Origin: an uncultured Prevotellaceae bacterium
GTDB taxonomy: Bacteria > Bacteroidota > Bacteroidia > Bacteroidales > Bacteroidaceae
DNA: 64,000 nt
Reading direction: 5' to 3'
NCBI GenBank assembly: GCA_902784615.1
Contig: CACZVN010000009.1
Span: 1 to 64,000 of the forward strand
Part shown: positions 42,769 through 50,874 of the stretch, in pieces
Layout: each line of letters begins with the position of its first letter
Numbering within the stretch: position 1 is the first letter of the stretch
Translations under genes and position numbers: made by a program
Notes under the pieces: model-generated
The model's input: the letters and a program-made list of their open reading frames with translations, nothing else
Told to the model about the DNA's origin: nothing
Databases searched by the model: none

Positions 42769-43664
42769 TGAGATACAAAGCAGAATATAACCAGGAAGGC
42801 GACTACGAGCACTATACTGTCTCGGAGCCCATGCCGTTGTTGGAGTGGCTGATCGCCCATGTGCCGCAGACGAAGACCAAGATCAAGGCGACGCTGCAGG
42901 GCAGGGGCATCAAGGTGAATGGTAAGACTGTTTCTCAGTTTGACTTCCCCTTGGAACGGGGTATGAAGATCGCCGTCAGCAAGACGAAGCGCAACCAGCA
43001 GGGTTTCAAGAACCGTTATGTGAAAATCGTCTATGAGGATAAGTGGTTGATTGTGATAGAAAAGGAAATTGGTATCCTCTCGATGGCAGCAGGCCATTCC
43101 TCACTGAACGTGAAGACGGTGCTTGACGACTATTTCAAGAAGTCGCGCCAGAAGTGTACGGCGCATGTGGTGCATCGTCTGGATCGTGATACCAGCGGTC
43201 TGATGGTCTATGCAAAGGATATGGAGACGGAGCAGATCCTAGAGCACCATTGGCACGAGATTGTCTATGACCGTCGCTATGTGGCCGTCTGTTCTGGTGA
43301 GATGGAGCAGGACGAGGGGACCATCGCCAACTGGCTGAAGGATAACAAGGCCTACGTCACCTATTCCTCACCCGTGGATAACGGTGGCAAGTATGCCGTG
43401 ACCCATTTCCATGTGCTCGACCGTACGACGGAACATTCGTTGGTGGAGTTTAAGTTGGAGACAGGTCGCAAGAACCAGATCCGTGTCCATTCAGCAGACA
43501 TGGGACATCCTGTCTGTGGTGATCCGAAATATGGCAATGGTGATGATCCGTTGCACCGTCTCTGTCTGCACGCCTGGCTATTGTGCTTCAACCATCCGGT
43601 GACTGGCGAGCCGATGGAGTTTGAGACACCGATACCTGTGGTATTCAGAAAACTGTTCAAATAA
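42768..43664 (+). CDS. RluA-family RNA pseudouridine synthase
   Basis: Modifies uridine to pseudouridine in rRNA or tRNA. Of 298 residues, the N-terminal part (about 20-75) is an S4-like RNA-binding domain ('WLIAHVPQTKTKIKATLQGRGIKVNGKTV') and the rest is the catalytic domain with HRLDRDTSGLMVYAK (about 136-150; catalytic Asp139) and KNQIRVHSADMGHPVCGDPKYG. The site modified cannot be told from sequence alone; RluD/RluA/RluC type is the broad group. It starts one base inside the uxaC stop, so the two are coupled. Confidence 0.92.
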   Translation: MRYKAEYNQEGDYEHYTVSEPMPLLEWLIAHVPQTKTKIKATLQGRGIKVNGKTVSQFDFPLERGMKIAVSKTKRNQQGFKNRYVKIVYEDKWLIVIEKEIGILSMAAGHSSLNVKTVLDDYFKKSRQKCTAHVVHRLDRDTSGLMVYAKDMETEQILEHHWHEIVYDRRYVAVCSGEMEQDEGTIANWLKDNKAYVTYSSPVDNGGKYAVTHFHVLDRTTEHSLVEFKLETGRKNQIRVHSADMGHPVCGDPKYGNGDDPLHRLCLHAWLLCFNHPVTGEPMEFETPIPVVFRKLFK

Positions 43665-43667
43665 ATA

Positions 43668-43820
43668 ATGGGAAACGTTGGATACTATATCTTTGTGCTG
43701 GTAGCCATCATGGTGGCCTTCGTTGTCGTGAAGAAGGTGGCTTCGTGTATGATCAAGACGGCTGTGCTGATCGCCCTGATAGTGATACTGGCAGTGGTTT
43801 ATTGGTTGTATTTTATGTAG
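43668..43820 (+). CDS. Small two-segment membrane protein (50 aa)
   Basis: An ATG 4 bp after the RluA-type stop opens a 50-codon frame with two hydrophobic segments, about residues 7-20 and 31-48, separated by the basic loop VKKVASCMIK. Spacing and codon composition fit a real gene coupled to the upstream one. Its end overlaps the end of the convergent HD hydrolase gene by 8 bp. No homology is recognised and the function is unknown; a chance frame cannot be ruled out. Confidence 0.55.
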   Translation: MGNVGYYIFVLVAIMVAFVVVKKVASCMIKTAVLIALIVILAVVYWLYFM

Positions 43821-44457
43821 CGCTCTCCTCGGCGAAGACACGCTCGAAGGTCTCGCGCAGTCTGTCGGGCTGCGCGATGAGGTCGCGCAGTTCGTTGAGT
43901 TTTCTGGCGTTGGGGGAATTGGGTATCCACAGACGGATATAACCGTCCTTAGAGTATTTGTTGTCCATGTGCTCCTTGAAGCGTTTCCAGTGTCCTTCCT
44001 TGTCCATCTCAGGGTAATTGCTGAGTCCGAACTGGACAGTGCGCCGTACGACGGTCTCCGTATCGATGTCACGGTCTGCCTCAGCGACGATCTTGCCATA
44101 GATGCTCCGAGGGGCCCGACTGGCTGAGGCCCGATGATCTTCCACGGCCTCCTTCATAATCTTGATCTGCTCAGGCGAGAACCACTTCTTCAGTCTGGCA
44201 TCCGTGGCGAGGATCTTTCCGCCTCGGATATGATGGTCGGCACGGTGGCCGATCATGCCCAGGTCGTGATAGGCCGCGATGGTGTAGGCCATGTTGACGT
44301 CGGCCCCAGTGGTCTTCACCAATTCCAGTGAACTGCGGATGACACGGGTGACATGCTCCATGTTGTGGGCGCGGTCGAAAGCAGCGTAGCGGGGGAGAAT
44401 CTGGGTCTCGATAAACTCCACCAGATCGAGACTGGGAGTGCTGGACTGATAGTTCAT
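43813..44457 (-). CDS. HD-domain phosphohydrolase
   Basis: Metal-dependent phosphohydrolase of the HD/HDIG superfamily, 214 residues from the ATG at 44457 (MNYQSSTPSLDL). The frame is open to 44499, but that would place the start inside the promoter. Metal ligands are visible in RAHNMEHVTRV (about 25-35) and AAYHDLGMIGHRADHH (HD pair), followed by 'AVEDHRASASRAPRSIYGKIVAEADRD'. Similar proteins hydrolyse nucleotides or cyclic dinucleotides, or are of unknown use. The C-terminal residues carry a charged helical tail. The substrate is unknown. Confidence 0.85.
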   Translation of the reverse strand: MNYQSSTPSLDLVEFIETQILPRYAAFDRAHNMEHVTRVIRSSLELVKTTGADVNMAYTIAAYHDLGMIGHRADHHIRGGKILATDARLKKWFSPEQIKIMKEAVEDHRASASRAPRSIYGKIVAEADRDIDTETVVRRTVQFGLSNYPEMDKEGHWKRFKEHMDNKYSKDGYIRLWIPNSPNARKLNELRDLIAQPDRLRETFERVFAEESAT

Positions 44458-44495
44458 TGTTGGTAGGTGATAGTGAAAAAGTCTGTCTTTTGTTT

Positions 44496-44504
44496 GCAAA
44501 TATA
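44496..44504 (-). promoter_or_regulatory. -7 promoter element of the HD hydrolase gene
   Basis: TATATTTGC on the minus strand, 38 bp before the start at 44457; it excludes the upstream start at 44499. Confidence 0.68.
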
Positions 44505-44516
44505 CGATTTTCTGAT

Positions 44517-44525
44517 TACTTTTGC
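44517..44525 (+). promoter_or_regulatory. -7 promoter element of menA
   Basis: TACTTTTGC, 18 bp before the menA ATG; divergent from the HD gene promoter. Confidence 0.68.
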
Positions 44526-44543
44526 AAGAAAAAATAGAAAATA

Positions 44544-45461
44544 ATGATGGAAGAGCCTGTTATTAAGACGAATTCTGCCAAGGCTTGGCTGTTGGCCGCC
44601 CGTCCGAAGACCTTGTCGGGAGCCGCTGTCCCTGTGATGATTGGTGTATCGCTGGCCTATACCGATGCATTGGCGTTCTACGAGGAGGGAACCTTTAGTT
44701 GGACGGCAGCCATTCTGTGTCTGCTCTTCGCCTTTGTCATGCAGATCGATGCGAACTTCATCAACGACTTCTTCGACTTCGCCAATGGTACGGACGATGT
44801 GGAGACGCGCTTGGGACCCCGTCGTGCCTGTGCCCAGGGATGGGTGAAACTCGACGCGATGAAGAAGGCCATTGCCGCCACCACGTGTATCGCCTGTGTC
44901 ATCGGATTGCCGTTGGCCTATTTCGGGGGATTGGAGATGATCCTCATTGGTATCCTCTGTGTGGTCTTCGCCTTCCTCTATACGACGTTTTTCTCGTATA
45001 AGGGACTGGGTGATCTGCTGGTCTTGGTGTTCTTTGGTATCGTACCTGTCTGCTGTACCTATTATGTGCAGTTGCACACCGTCACGTGGCAGGTGTTCCT
45101 GGCTTCGTTGGCCTGTGGTTTGGTGATTGACGCCCTGTTGATCGTGAATAACTTCCGCGACAGGGACAACGACCGCGAGGCAGGCAAGAACACCATCATC
45201 GTGAAACTGGGAGCAGAGGCTGGTCTCCAACTCTATCTCGCCGTTGGCATCGGAGCCGTCATCTTAGGAGGCACCTTCTGGATGAATGGTCACGTGCTGG
45301 CGTTCCTGTTCCCGTTGTTATATCTGCTGATGCATATCTTCACCTATCTGAGGATCAAGCGCATCTATCAGGGAAAGGCACTGAACCAATGCTTGGGAGA
45401 GACGGCGAGGAATATCTTCATCTACGGTCTCTGCGTCAGTATCGGTCTGCTTCTGGTTTAG
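44544..45461 (+). CDS. menA: 1,4-dihydroxy-2-naphthoate polyprenyltransferase
   Basis: Prenylates the naphthoate ring to make demethylmenaquinone in the inner membrane. The 305-residue UbiA-superfamily protein begins WLLAARPKTLSGAAVPV, has the first Asp-rich motif DANFINDFFDFANGTDD (about 69-85; NDxxD), and the second Asp-rich region 'NNFRDRDNDREAGKNTI' (about 198-214). Seven to nine hydrophobic segments follow. It is convergent with the porin gene; the two stops overlap by 4 bp (45458-45461). Menaquinone is in keeping with fumarate respiration in Bacteroidota. Confidence 0.93.
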   Translation: MMEEPVIKTNSAKAWLLAARPKTLSGAAVPVMIGVSLAYTDALAFYEEGTFSWTAAILCLLFAFVMQIDANFINDFFDFANGTDDVETRLGPRRACAQGWVKLDAMKKAIAATTCIACVIGLPLAYFGGLEMILIGILCVVFAFLYTTFFSYKGLGDLLVLVFFGIVPVCCTYYVQLHTVTWQVFLASLACGLVIDALLIVNNFRDRDNDREAGKNTIIVKLGAEAGLQLYLAVGIGAVILGGTFWMNGHVLAFLFPLLYLLMHIFTYLRIKRIYQGKALNQCLGETARNIFIYGLCVSIGLLLV

Positions 45462-47824
45462 TTGAAGAAATTCCAGGAGACACCCAGGTGCAACACATTG
45501 CTGTTCGTGGGGTAGTGGGGAGCCAGGAAGCGCATGCCATTGCCAGAGCCACTGTTGATATGACTCATCATCACGAAGAAGCGTACGCCTTTCAGTACCA
45601 TGTTGGCATAGACATCAACGAAGGGATAGCCGCCCAGTTCCACGCGGCTTGCCTCGTTCTGCTGGATGGCAAACTGTGTGATCATCGGACAATAGTCAGA
45701 AGCATAGTATTTGCTGAACCAAGTGGCATCAGCACCTAACTCCACACCCAGTACCTTGGCGACCTTGAACTTCAGGTAGAGGTTTGTGAAGATGTTCCAT
45801 GTCGGTAGGGGGAGGGCATCCTTGTTACTGCTGTTCTGGTAGGTGATCACGTTCTCCCAGTTCAACACACCTAAGCGGAAATTCTGGTGAAGCTGTGCCG
45901 TGAGGATATTGATGTTGCCAGACTCCTGATAGACACCAGCTGTCATGTTCGAGCGCAGGTAGGTCTCAGGATTCAGGTCATAGCTCATTCCGAAATAGGT
46001 ATAGTTCTGGATCTCCTCGATGCCGACCCGCAACTTGGTATTGGTCTTCTCGTAACTGAAGACACCTTCTATTCTTGTGCGTGTCTCAGCAGAGAGGTCG
46101 TCGTTGTCCCACCAGATATGTTTCGAGTGGAATTTGGTCTGGAAGAATCTGGGTGTGTTCCTGTGGAAGTAGGCATTGGCTGCCAGTCTGACGGTATCAC
46201 CAAGAAGCTTGAAGTTCACGTCGGTGTTGAAATCCACATGCAACTTTCCTGCATTGGCACCAGCCAGCCATGTCTCAGCAAAGAGGTTGAAATGGAGTGT
46301 CTTGCCCTGGGTCTTACTGAGTTGTCCGCCGATACTGATGTCGTGTTCGTTCCATGTAGCCTGCGTACCAATACCGTTGAGGGTATCTGGCATCTCATAG
46401 CGGTTGTAGTCGTAGGTGATGAAGGCCTTCAGTCCGGCTTTCACGTATTTGTTGAAACCCTCTAATAGAGCCAGTCCGAAGGTGTTCTTGAACTGCATGT
46501 TGCGCGCAATGTCGTTTATGGAGTCGTTGCCGGCTTCCTCGTTGCGTGTGTAATACTTGTTCAGGTAATAATTCGACGGCGTGCTATATCCTACATAGAT
46601 ACGGCGGTCGTTGTTCCACTCCATCGTGTGGATGATACTCGTGACGGGCACGTATTCCAGTTTCATGGTGGCATCGATGGAGTCCTGGATGGCCTGAGCC
46701 CTGTTCAGACTGTCGATGGCTGCCTGACCGTCAACCTGGATGCGGGTAGTATCCACAGCCATAGCCAGGGAATCGGGCTTGGGCTGCGTTCCCATGATCT
46801 TGGCTCCAGCAGGACGACCTAAGGGCTTGGCATCCTTCTCCCCCTTGTCCCTATCCAACTCCTTGTCGTCTGCATTCGCCTCCTTCTCCTTTTTCGATGC
46901 CTGTGCAAACTCTCGGGCCTTCAGCTCTGCCTCCGTCATCTTGACCTTCCGATAGAATCCGATATTGTAGCGATGGGTCAGGAAAAGGTGGTTATGGTCG
47001 TTACGGTTCCAGTTCTGGGAGAGCACGGTGGGTATTTCGTTCTCATTATAGCTGTCCTGGAACGACTCGGGGTGCGTGATATAGTTGTCGTTGGTGATAC
47101 CACCGTTCTCTGCGGCTTTCTGATGGCTGGTGTTGAAGAACACGTGCAGGTTATAGCGGTCACCGATATAGGAACCGAACAAGATGCCGTTGAAATGCGA
47201 AACGCTCTGATTGCTGAAGTAGCCCCTTGCATACGCATAGTCAAGGTCGAAGCCGACATTGATCTGTTTGCCGGCGTTCACGCTAAATTTCGCATCGATA
47301 TGATCCTCACCGTTGGTCTTGTCGCCACAGTTGTCATAGAGCACATTCGTAAAGGGCGACAGGGTGTTCATGAAGAGGAACTTGTCGGGCCTCTTCTCCA
47401 CGAAGCCGTAGGGTTGGGTAAAGATGAAGATGTCTGTCTCAGGACGGTTCAGGAAGATCCGGCTCAGACGGGGCGTATAGTTGCTGCCCGTATGGTTGTA
47501 TTCACCATACATGCCACTGTTGAAGGTGGTGTTCATGAACAGGTGGGGGAGGGTATCGGGCTCCACGAAGAGCCTGTCGCCGAATTTTCTGTCGAGGGTC
47601 CAGGTATAGAAGCCTTTGGGGATCTCCTTGTTGCGCGTCGTGTCGTTGTTGTGCTTATTGAAGTTCTGGTTATCGCTACGCTGCGTCACATTCCCACTCT
47701 CATCAATCTGATTATACGAGTTCTCAAACGTGTTCTGGGCAGACGAAGTGAAAAGCGAAAGGTGAAGAGTGAAAAGTATCATTCCCACCTTCATCATCCA
47801 TACTTTATAAGTCTCGTTTTTCAT
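45458..47824 (-). CDS. Putative outer-membrane porin
   Basis: A 788-residue beta-rich protein of the Bacteroidota 'putative porin' family. Signal peptide region MKVGMILFTLHLSLFTSSAQ is preceded by a short start MKNETYKVWM. Repeated amphipathic beta-strands ending in aromatic residues run through the whole length (for example 'YNIGFYRKVKMTEAELKAREF', 'TEIGVSWNF'-like end LGVSWNFFN) with terminal F-N. A charged insertion rich in Lys/Glu (about residues 285-330) and polar loops resemble periplasmic or surface extensions. It follows the small protein at 47821 (ATGA overlap) and the DUF4468-type gene. The signal peptide coding DNA is a CTTTTCACTCTTCAC-type repeat. Confidence 0.82.
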   Translation of the reverse strand: MKNETYKVWMMKVGMILFTLHLSLFTSSAQNTFENSYNQIDESGNVTQRSDNQNFNKHNNDTTRNKEIPKGFYTWTLDRKFGDRLFVEPDTLPHLFMNTTFNSGMYGEYNHTGSNYTPRLSRIFLNRPETDIFIFTQPYGFVEKRPDKFLFMNTLSPFTNVLYDNCGDKTNGEDHIDAKFSVNAGKQINVGFDLDYAYARGYFSNQSVSHFNGILFGSYIGDRYNLHVFFNTSHQKAAENGGITNDNYITHPESFQDSYNENEIPTVLSQNWNRNDHNHLFLTHRYNIGFYRKVKMTEAELKAREFAQASKKEKEANADDKELDRDKGEKDAKPLGRPAGAKIMGTQPKPDSLAMAVDTTRIQVDGQAAIDSLNRAQAIQDSIDATMKLEYVPVTSIIHTMEWNNDRRIYVGYSTPSNYYLNKYYTRNEEAGNDSINDIARNMQFKNTFGLALLEGFNKYVKAGLKAFITYDYNRYEMPDTLNGIGTQATWNEHDISIGGQLSKTQGKTLHFNLFAETWLAGANAGKLHVDFNTDVNFKLLGDTVRLAANAYFHRNTPRFFQTKFHSKHIWWDNDDLSAETRTRIEGVFSYEKTNTKLRVGIEEIQNYTYFGMSYDLNPETYLRSNMTAGVYQESGNINILTAQLHQNFRLGVLNWENVITYQNSSNKDALPLPTWNIFTNLYLKFKVAKVLGVELGADATWFSKYYASDYCPMITQFAIQQNEASRVELGGYPFVDVYANMVLKGVRFFVMMSHINSGSGNGMRFLAPHYPTNSNVLHLGVSWNFFN

Positions 47825-47994
47825 TTAATCATTCTCAGTGCTGATTCCGCAATCTTGAAGCACATGGCGAACAGGATGATATAGAGTCCTGTCATGTGTT
47901 TTTCCTCATTCTTTGAGACGAAAAAGATGATGCCGATCACGGCCATGATCATAAAGATGATGTTCAGCCAGTTACGTATCTGATCCTTGCTCAT
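47821..47994 (-). CDS. Small two-segment membrane protein (57 aa)
   Basis: Short frame between the DUF4468-type gene (2-bp gap) and the porin gene (ATGA overlap). The product MSKDQIRNWLNIIFMIMAVI and on has two hydrophobic segments (about 8-25 and 34-46) with a charged loop SKNEEKHM between, ending ALRMIK. Perfect coupling at both ends argues that it is real. No family is recognised; the function is unknown. Confidence 0.72.
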   Translation of the reverse strand: MSKDQIRNWLNIIFMIMAVIGIIFFVSKNEEKHMTGLYIILFAMCFKIAESALRMIK

Positions 47995-47996
47995 GC

Positions 47997-48620
47997 TTAT
48001 TTATCGTTAAGCAACGTGTTGAACTTCTTGAAGATAAAGTCCTTGCGGTCGATGGTCTTCCTGCGGAACTTGCCTGATACAGGATACAGTTTCGTATGTT
48101 TCTTGTTGACACAGTATTTATCCGTGATCCACTCCTCTGCCAGATAATGGGCAGGCTTGCGCTCCAGATCGTAGTCATAGGTGATGCGCGTCAGTCTCAC
48201 GTCGGCCTTCCCATCGGCACAGGCAACGAGGATCTGGTAATTGAACTGTGTCTGGTCTTGGGAAAACATGGCACTCTTAAAGACCAACCACTCATGGAAA
48301 ACTGCTCCCAGTTCCAGTTTCACGGAGTCCTTTACGGCCACGATGCTGTTTTCGATCTGATTGGGCTCTGCCACCATCTTCTCCAGTTGCTTCAGCAGGA
48401 TGTCATAGATTTGCCTGGCAGATTTCCCCGGAGCCTCGATGGTCGTTTCCCAGCATACTTTCCCGTCAATGACGGGGACGGCATCGGGCAACAGGTATCT
48501 GGCATCAGGATTATCCTTCTCAACAGGCTCCACCTCAATCCGTTCCCAAGTGTTGTCCTGTGCTGTGGCCCATAGCGGTAACAGTGTCAGCAATACGATC
48601 AATATTCTTTTCATATTCAT
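47997..48620 (-). CDS. DUF4468-type exported protein
   Basis: A 207-residue exported protein: signal peptide to about residue 21 (LPLWATAQ), then the DUF4468 (TBP-like) fold with 'GKVCWETTIEAPGKSARQIYDILLKQLEKM' and 'QTQFNYQILVACADGKADVRLTRITYDYD'. The C-terminal 40 residues are basic (NKKHTKLYPVSGKFRRKTIDRKD). It heads the operon with the 57-residue protein and the porin, so it is probably an envelope protein linked to the porin; function unknown. Confidence 0.78.
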   Translation of the reverse strand: MNMKRILIVLLTLLPLWATAQDNTWERIEVEPVEKDNPDARYLLPDAVPVIDGKVCWETTIEAPGKSARQIYDILLKQLEKMVAEPNQIENSIVAVKDSVKLELGAVFHEWLVFKSAMFSQDQTQFNYQILVACADGKADVRLTRITYDYDLERKPAHYLAEEWITDKYCVNKKHTKLYPVSGKFRRKTIDRKDFIFKKFNTLLNDK

Positions 48621-48639
48621 TATTCCTTAAAAATCCAGT

Positions 48640-48648
48640 GCAAAAGTA
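48640..48648 (-). promoter_or_regulatory. -7 promoter element of the DUF4468-porin operon
   Basis: TACTTTTGC on the minus strand, 19 bp before the DUF4468-type start. Confidence 0.68.
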
Positions 48649-48693
48649 CTAAGAATATTCAATAATCAGGCACTTCTTCTTATATAATTCTCA

Positions 48694-48747
48694 ATTTTTC
48701 ACTTTTCACTTTAATTTTTCACTTTTCACTCTTCACTCTTCACTTCA
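48694..48747. repeat. Low-complexity CACTTTTCACT repeat at the uvrB 3' end
   Basis: Tandem imperfect units of TTTTTCACTTTTCACTT lying across the uvrB stop codon. The same unit occurs in the signal peptide of the porin gene (about 47745-47780). Confidence 0.75.
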
Positions 48748-50767
48748 TCTCCAGTTCTTTCTGCAGTCTGATAATCTCGTCGCGATACTGGGCTGCCTGT
48801 AGGAAATCAAGCGCCTTGGCGGCCTCCTTCATCAGACGGGTGGTCTCGGCGATGCTCTTCTCCAACTGCGGTCTGGTCATCCGCTCGAGGATCGGGTCGG
48901 CGGCAAGGCCCACACCAGCGTCAGGCACCAGCATGGCCCGCCTCAGTTCCTTCACGTCAGGACGGTCTTCCCGTTGCAGGGCACCCGTACTGATATTCTT
49001 CACGATCTGCTTAGGCGTGATATGGTGCTCTTCGTTGTAGCGGATCTGTTTCTCACGTCGCCTGAGGGTCTCGTCGATGGTCAACTGCATGGAGGCCGTG
49101 ATCGTATCGGCATACATGATCACCTTGCCATTCACGTTACGGGCGGCACGGCCTGCTGTCTGTGTCAGACTCCTGTGACTGCGTAGGAATCCCTCCTTGT
49201 CGGCATCGAGGATGGCCACCAGCGACACCTCTGGCAGGTCTAGTCCCTCGCGCAACAGGTTCACGCCCACCAGCACGTCATAGACGCCCTGTCTGAGGTC
49301 GTTGAGAATCTGCACACGGTCGAGGGTCTTCACCTCACTATGGATATAACTGGTCTTGATACCGTGGTTTAGGAGATATTCTGCCAGTTCCTCGGCCATG
49401 CGTTTCGTCAAGGTGGTGACGAGCACACGCTCCCCCCGCTGACTGCGCGTCTGAATCTCCTCCATCAGGTCGTCGATCTGGTTCTCACTGGGGCGCACTT
49501 CAATCTCCGGATCCAACAGTCCTGTGGGACGGATCACCTGTTCCACGACCACGCCCTCCGCCTCTTCCAGTTCGAAGTCGGCGGGGGTGGCACTGACGTA
49601 GATCACCTGGTTCACCTCCTGCATAAACTCCTCGAACTTCAGCGGACGGTTGTCGAAGGCCGCAGGCAGACGGAAACCATACTCTACGAGGTTGCTCTTC
49701 CTGCTGCGGTCGCCACCGTACATCGCACTGATCTGGGGTACTGACACATGGCTCTCGTCGATGAAGAGCAGATAGTCCTTGGGGAAGAAGTCGAGAAGAC
49801 AGTAAGGTCTTTCCCCAGCCTTCCGCCCGTCGAAGTAACGGCTGTAATTCTCGATGCCCGAACAGTGGCCCAGTTCCTTGATCATCTCCATGTCGTACTC
49901 CACGCGTTCCTTGATGCGCTGGGCCTTGATGGGGTCGCCCATCTCCTCGAAGAAGGCAATCTGCTTCACGAGGTCGTCCTGGATATCATGGATGGCGATG
50001 TTCGTCTGTTCCTGCGAGGTCATAAAAAGGTTCGCAGGGTAGAGCTTGTATTCCTCGAAACGTGCCAGACGGTCGAAGGTCACGCTATCCACCTCCTCGA
50101 TGGCGTCGATCTCGTCGTCCCAGAAGGTGATGCGCAGCACTACCTCACTATAGGCCATTGCTACATCCACCGTGTCACCCTTCACACGGAAGTTACCGCG
50201 CTGCAGGTCGAGGTCGTTACGGATATAGAGCGATAGTACTAATTTCCTTAACAAAGCATTGCGATCCAACTTCTGTCCGACGCGCAGTTCGATGACATTC
50301 TCCTGTAGTGCCACAGGACTGCCCATACCGTAGATACACGAAACGGAAGATACAACGATCACGTCATTCCTTCCTGATAACAAGTTCGATACGGCAGAAA
50401 GTCTCAGACGGTCTATCTCGTCGTTGATGGCGAGGTCTTTTTCTATATAGGTGTCTGTCGTGGGGATATAGGCCTCAGGCTGGTAATAGTCATAATAGCT
50501 GACATAATACTCGACGGCATTCTGCGGAAAGAACTCCTTCATCTCCGCATACAACTGGTGGGCCAGCGTCTTGTTGTGGCTGAGGATGAGTGTCGGACGG
50601 TTATGGTTGGCGATGACATTGGCCATCGTGAAGGTCTTGCCGGAGCCTGTCACACCCAACAGCACCTGTGACTTGTCACCACGGTCCAGACCCTCCGTCA
50701 GTTCCCTGATGGCCTCAGGCTGATCACCTGTCGGTTTGTAATCTGATGTTAATAAAAATTTGCCCAT
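48740..50767 (-). CDS. uvrB: UvrABC excinuclease subunit B
   Basis: DNA damage-verifying helicase of nucleotide excision repair. The 675-residue protein has Walker A GVTGSGKT (residues 38-45), the beta-hairpin YYVSYYDYYQPEAYIP (about 92-107), helicase motifs (LFIDESHVSVPQ; TLTKRMAEELAEYL; LREGLDLPEVSLVAILDADKEGFLRS; QTAGRAARN) and the UVR domain for UvrC binding at the end (QLEKSIAETTRLMKEAAKALDFLQAAQYRDEI). Length is normal. It has its own promoter and a repeat-derived 3' end. Confidence 0.98.
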   Translation of the reverse strand: MGKFLLTSDYKPTGDQPEAIRELTEGLDRGDKSQVLLGVTGSGKTFTMANVIANHNRPTLILSHNKTLAHQLYAEMKEFFPQNAVEYYVSYYDYYQPEAYIPTTDTYIEKDLAINDEIDRLRLSAVSNLLSGRNDVIVVSSVSCIYGMGSPVALQENVIELRVGQKLDRNALLRKLVLSLYIRNDLDLQRGNFRVKGDTVDVAMAYSEVVLRITFWDDEIDAIEEVDSVTFDRLARFEEYKLYPANLFMTSQEQTNIAIHDIQDDLVKQIAFFEEMGDPIKAQRIKERVEYDMEMIKELGHCSGIENYSRYFDGRKAGERPYCLLDFFPKDYLLFIDESHVSVPQISAMYGGDRSRKSNLVEYGFRLPAAFDNRPLKFEEFMQEVNQVIYVSATPADFELEEAEGVVVEQVIRPTGLLDPEIEVRPSENQIDDLMEEIQTRSQRGERVLVTTLTKRMAEELAEYLLNHGIKTSYIHSEVKTLDRVQILNDLRQGVYDVLVGVNLLREGLDLPEVSLVAILDADKEGFLRSHRSLTQTAGRAARNVNGKVIMYADTITASMQLTIDETLRRREKQIRYNEEHHITPKQIVKNISTGALQREDRPDVKELRRAMLVPDAGVGLAADPILERMTRPQLEKSIAETTRLMKEAAKALDFLQAAQYRDEIIRLQKELEMK

Positions 50768-50773
50768 TGGGGT

Positions 50774-50782
50774 GCAAAGATA
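50774..50782 (-). promoter_or_regulatory. -7 promoter element of uvrB
   Basis: TATCTTTGC on the minus strand, 7 bp before the uvrB ATG (50767). The leader is very short. Confidence 0.72.
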
Positions 50783-50857
50783 ATAAAATAATTCATAATT
50801 CGTAATTCTTATTTCATAATTTTCTGCAAAAACCTTTGTAATTTGCGCGAAAATGTC

Positions 50858-50866
50858 TAATTTTGC
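50858..50866 (+). promoter_or_regulatory. -7 promoter element of bamD operon, near-leaderless
   Basis: TAATTTTGC, 8 bp before the bamD ATG at 50875. Confidence 0.65.
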
Positions 50867-50874
50867 ACCCCGAA

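Noticed and set aside
42765..42773. Frameshift or fusion of uxaC and the RluA gene
   Set aside because: The one-base TAATG overlap is a normal coupling; both proteins are complete in length and motifs.
50863..50874. TTG start for bamD giving four extra residues
   Set aside because: The TTG is in the promoter element; the ATG at 50875 gives a proper lipoprotein signal.
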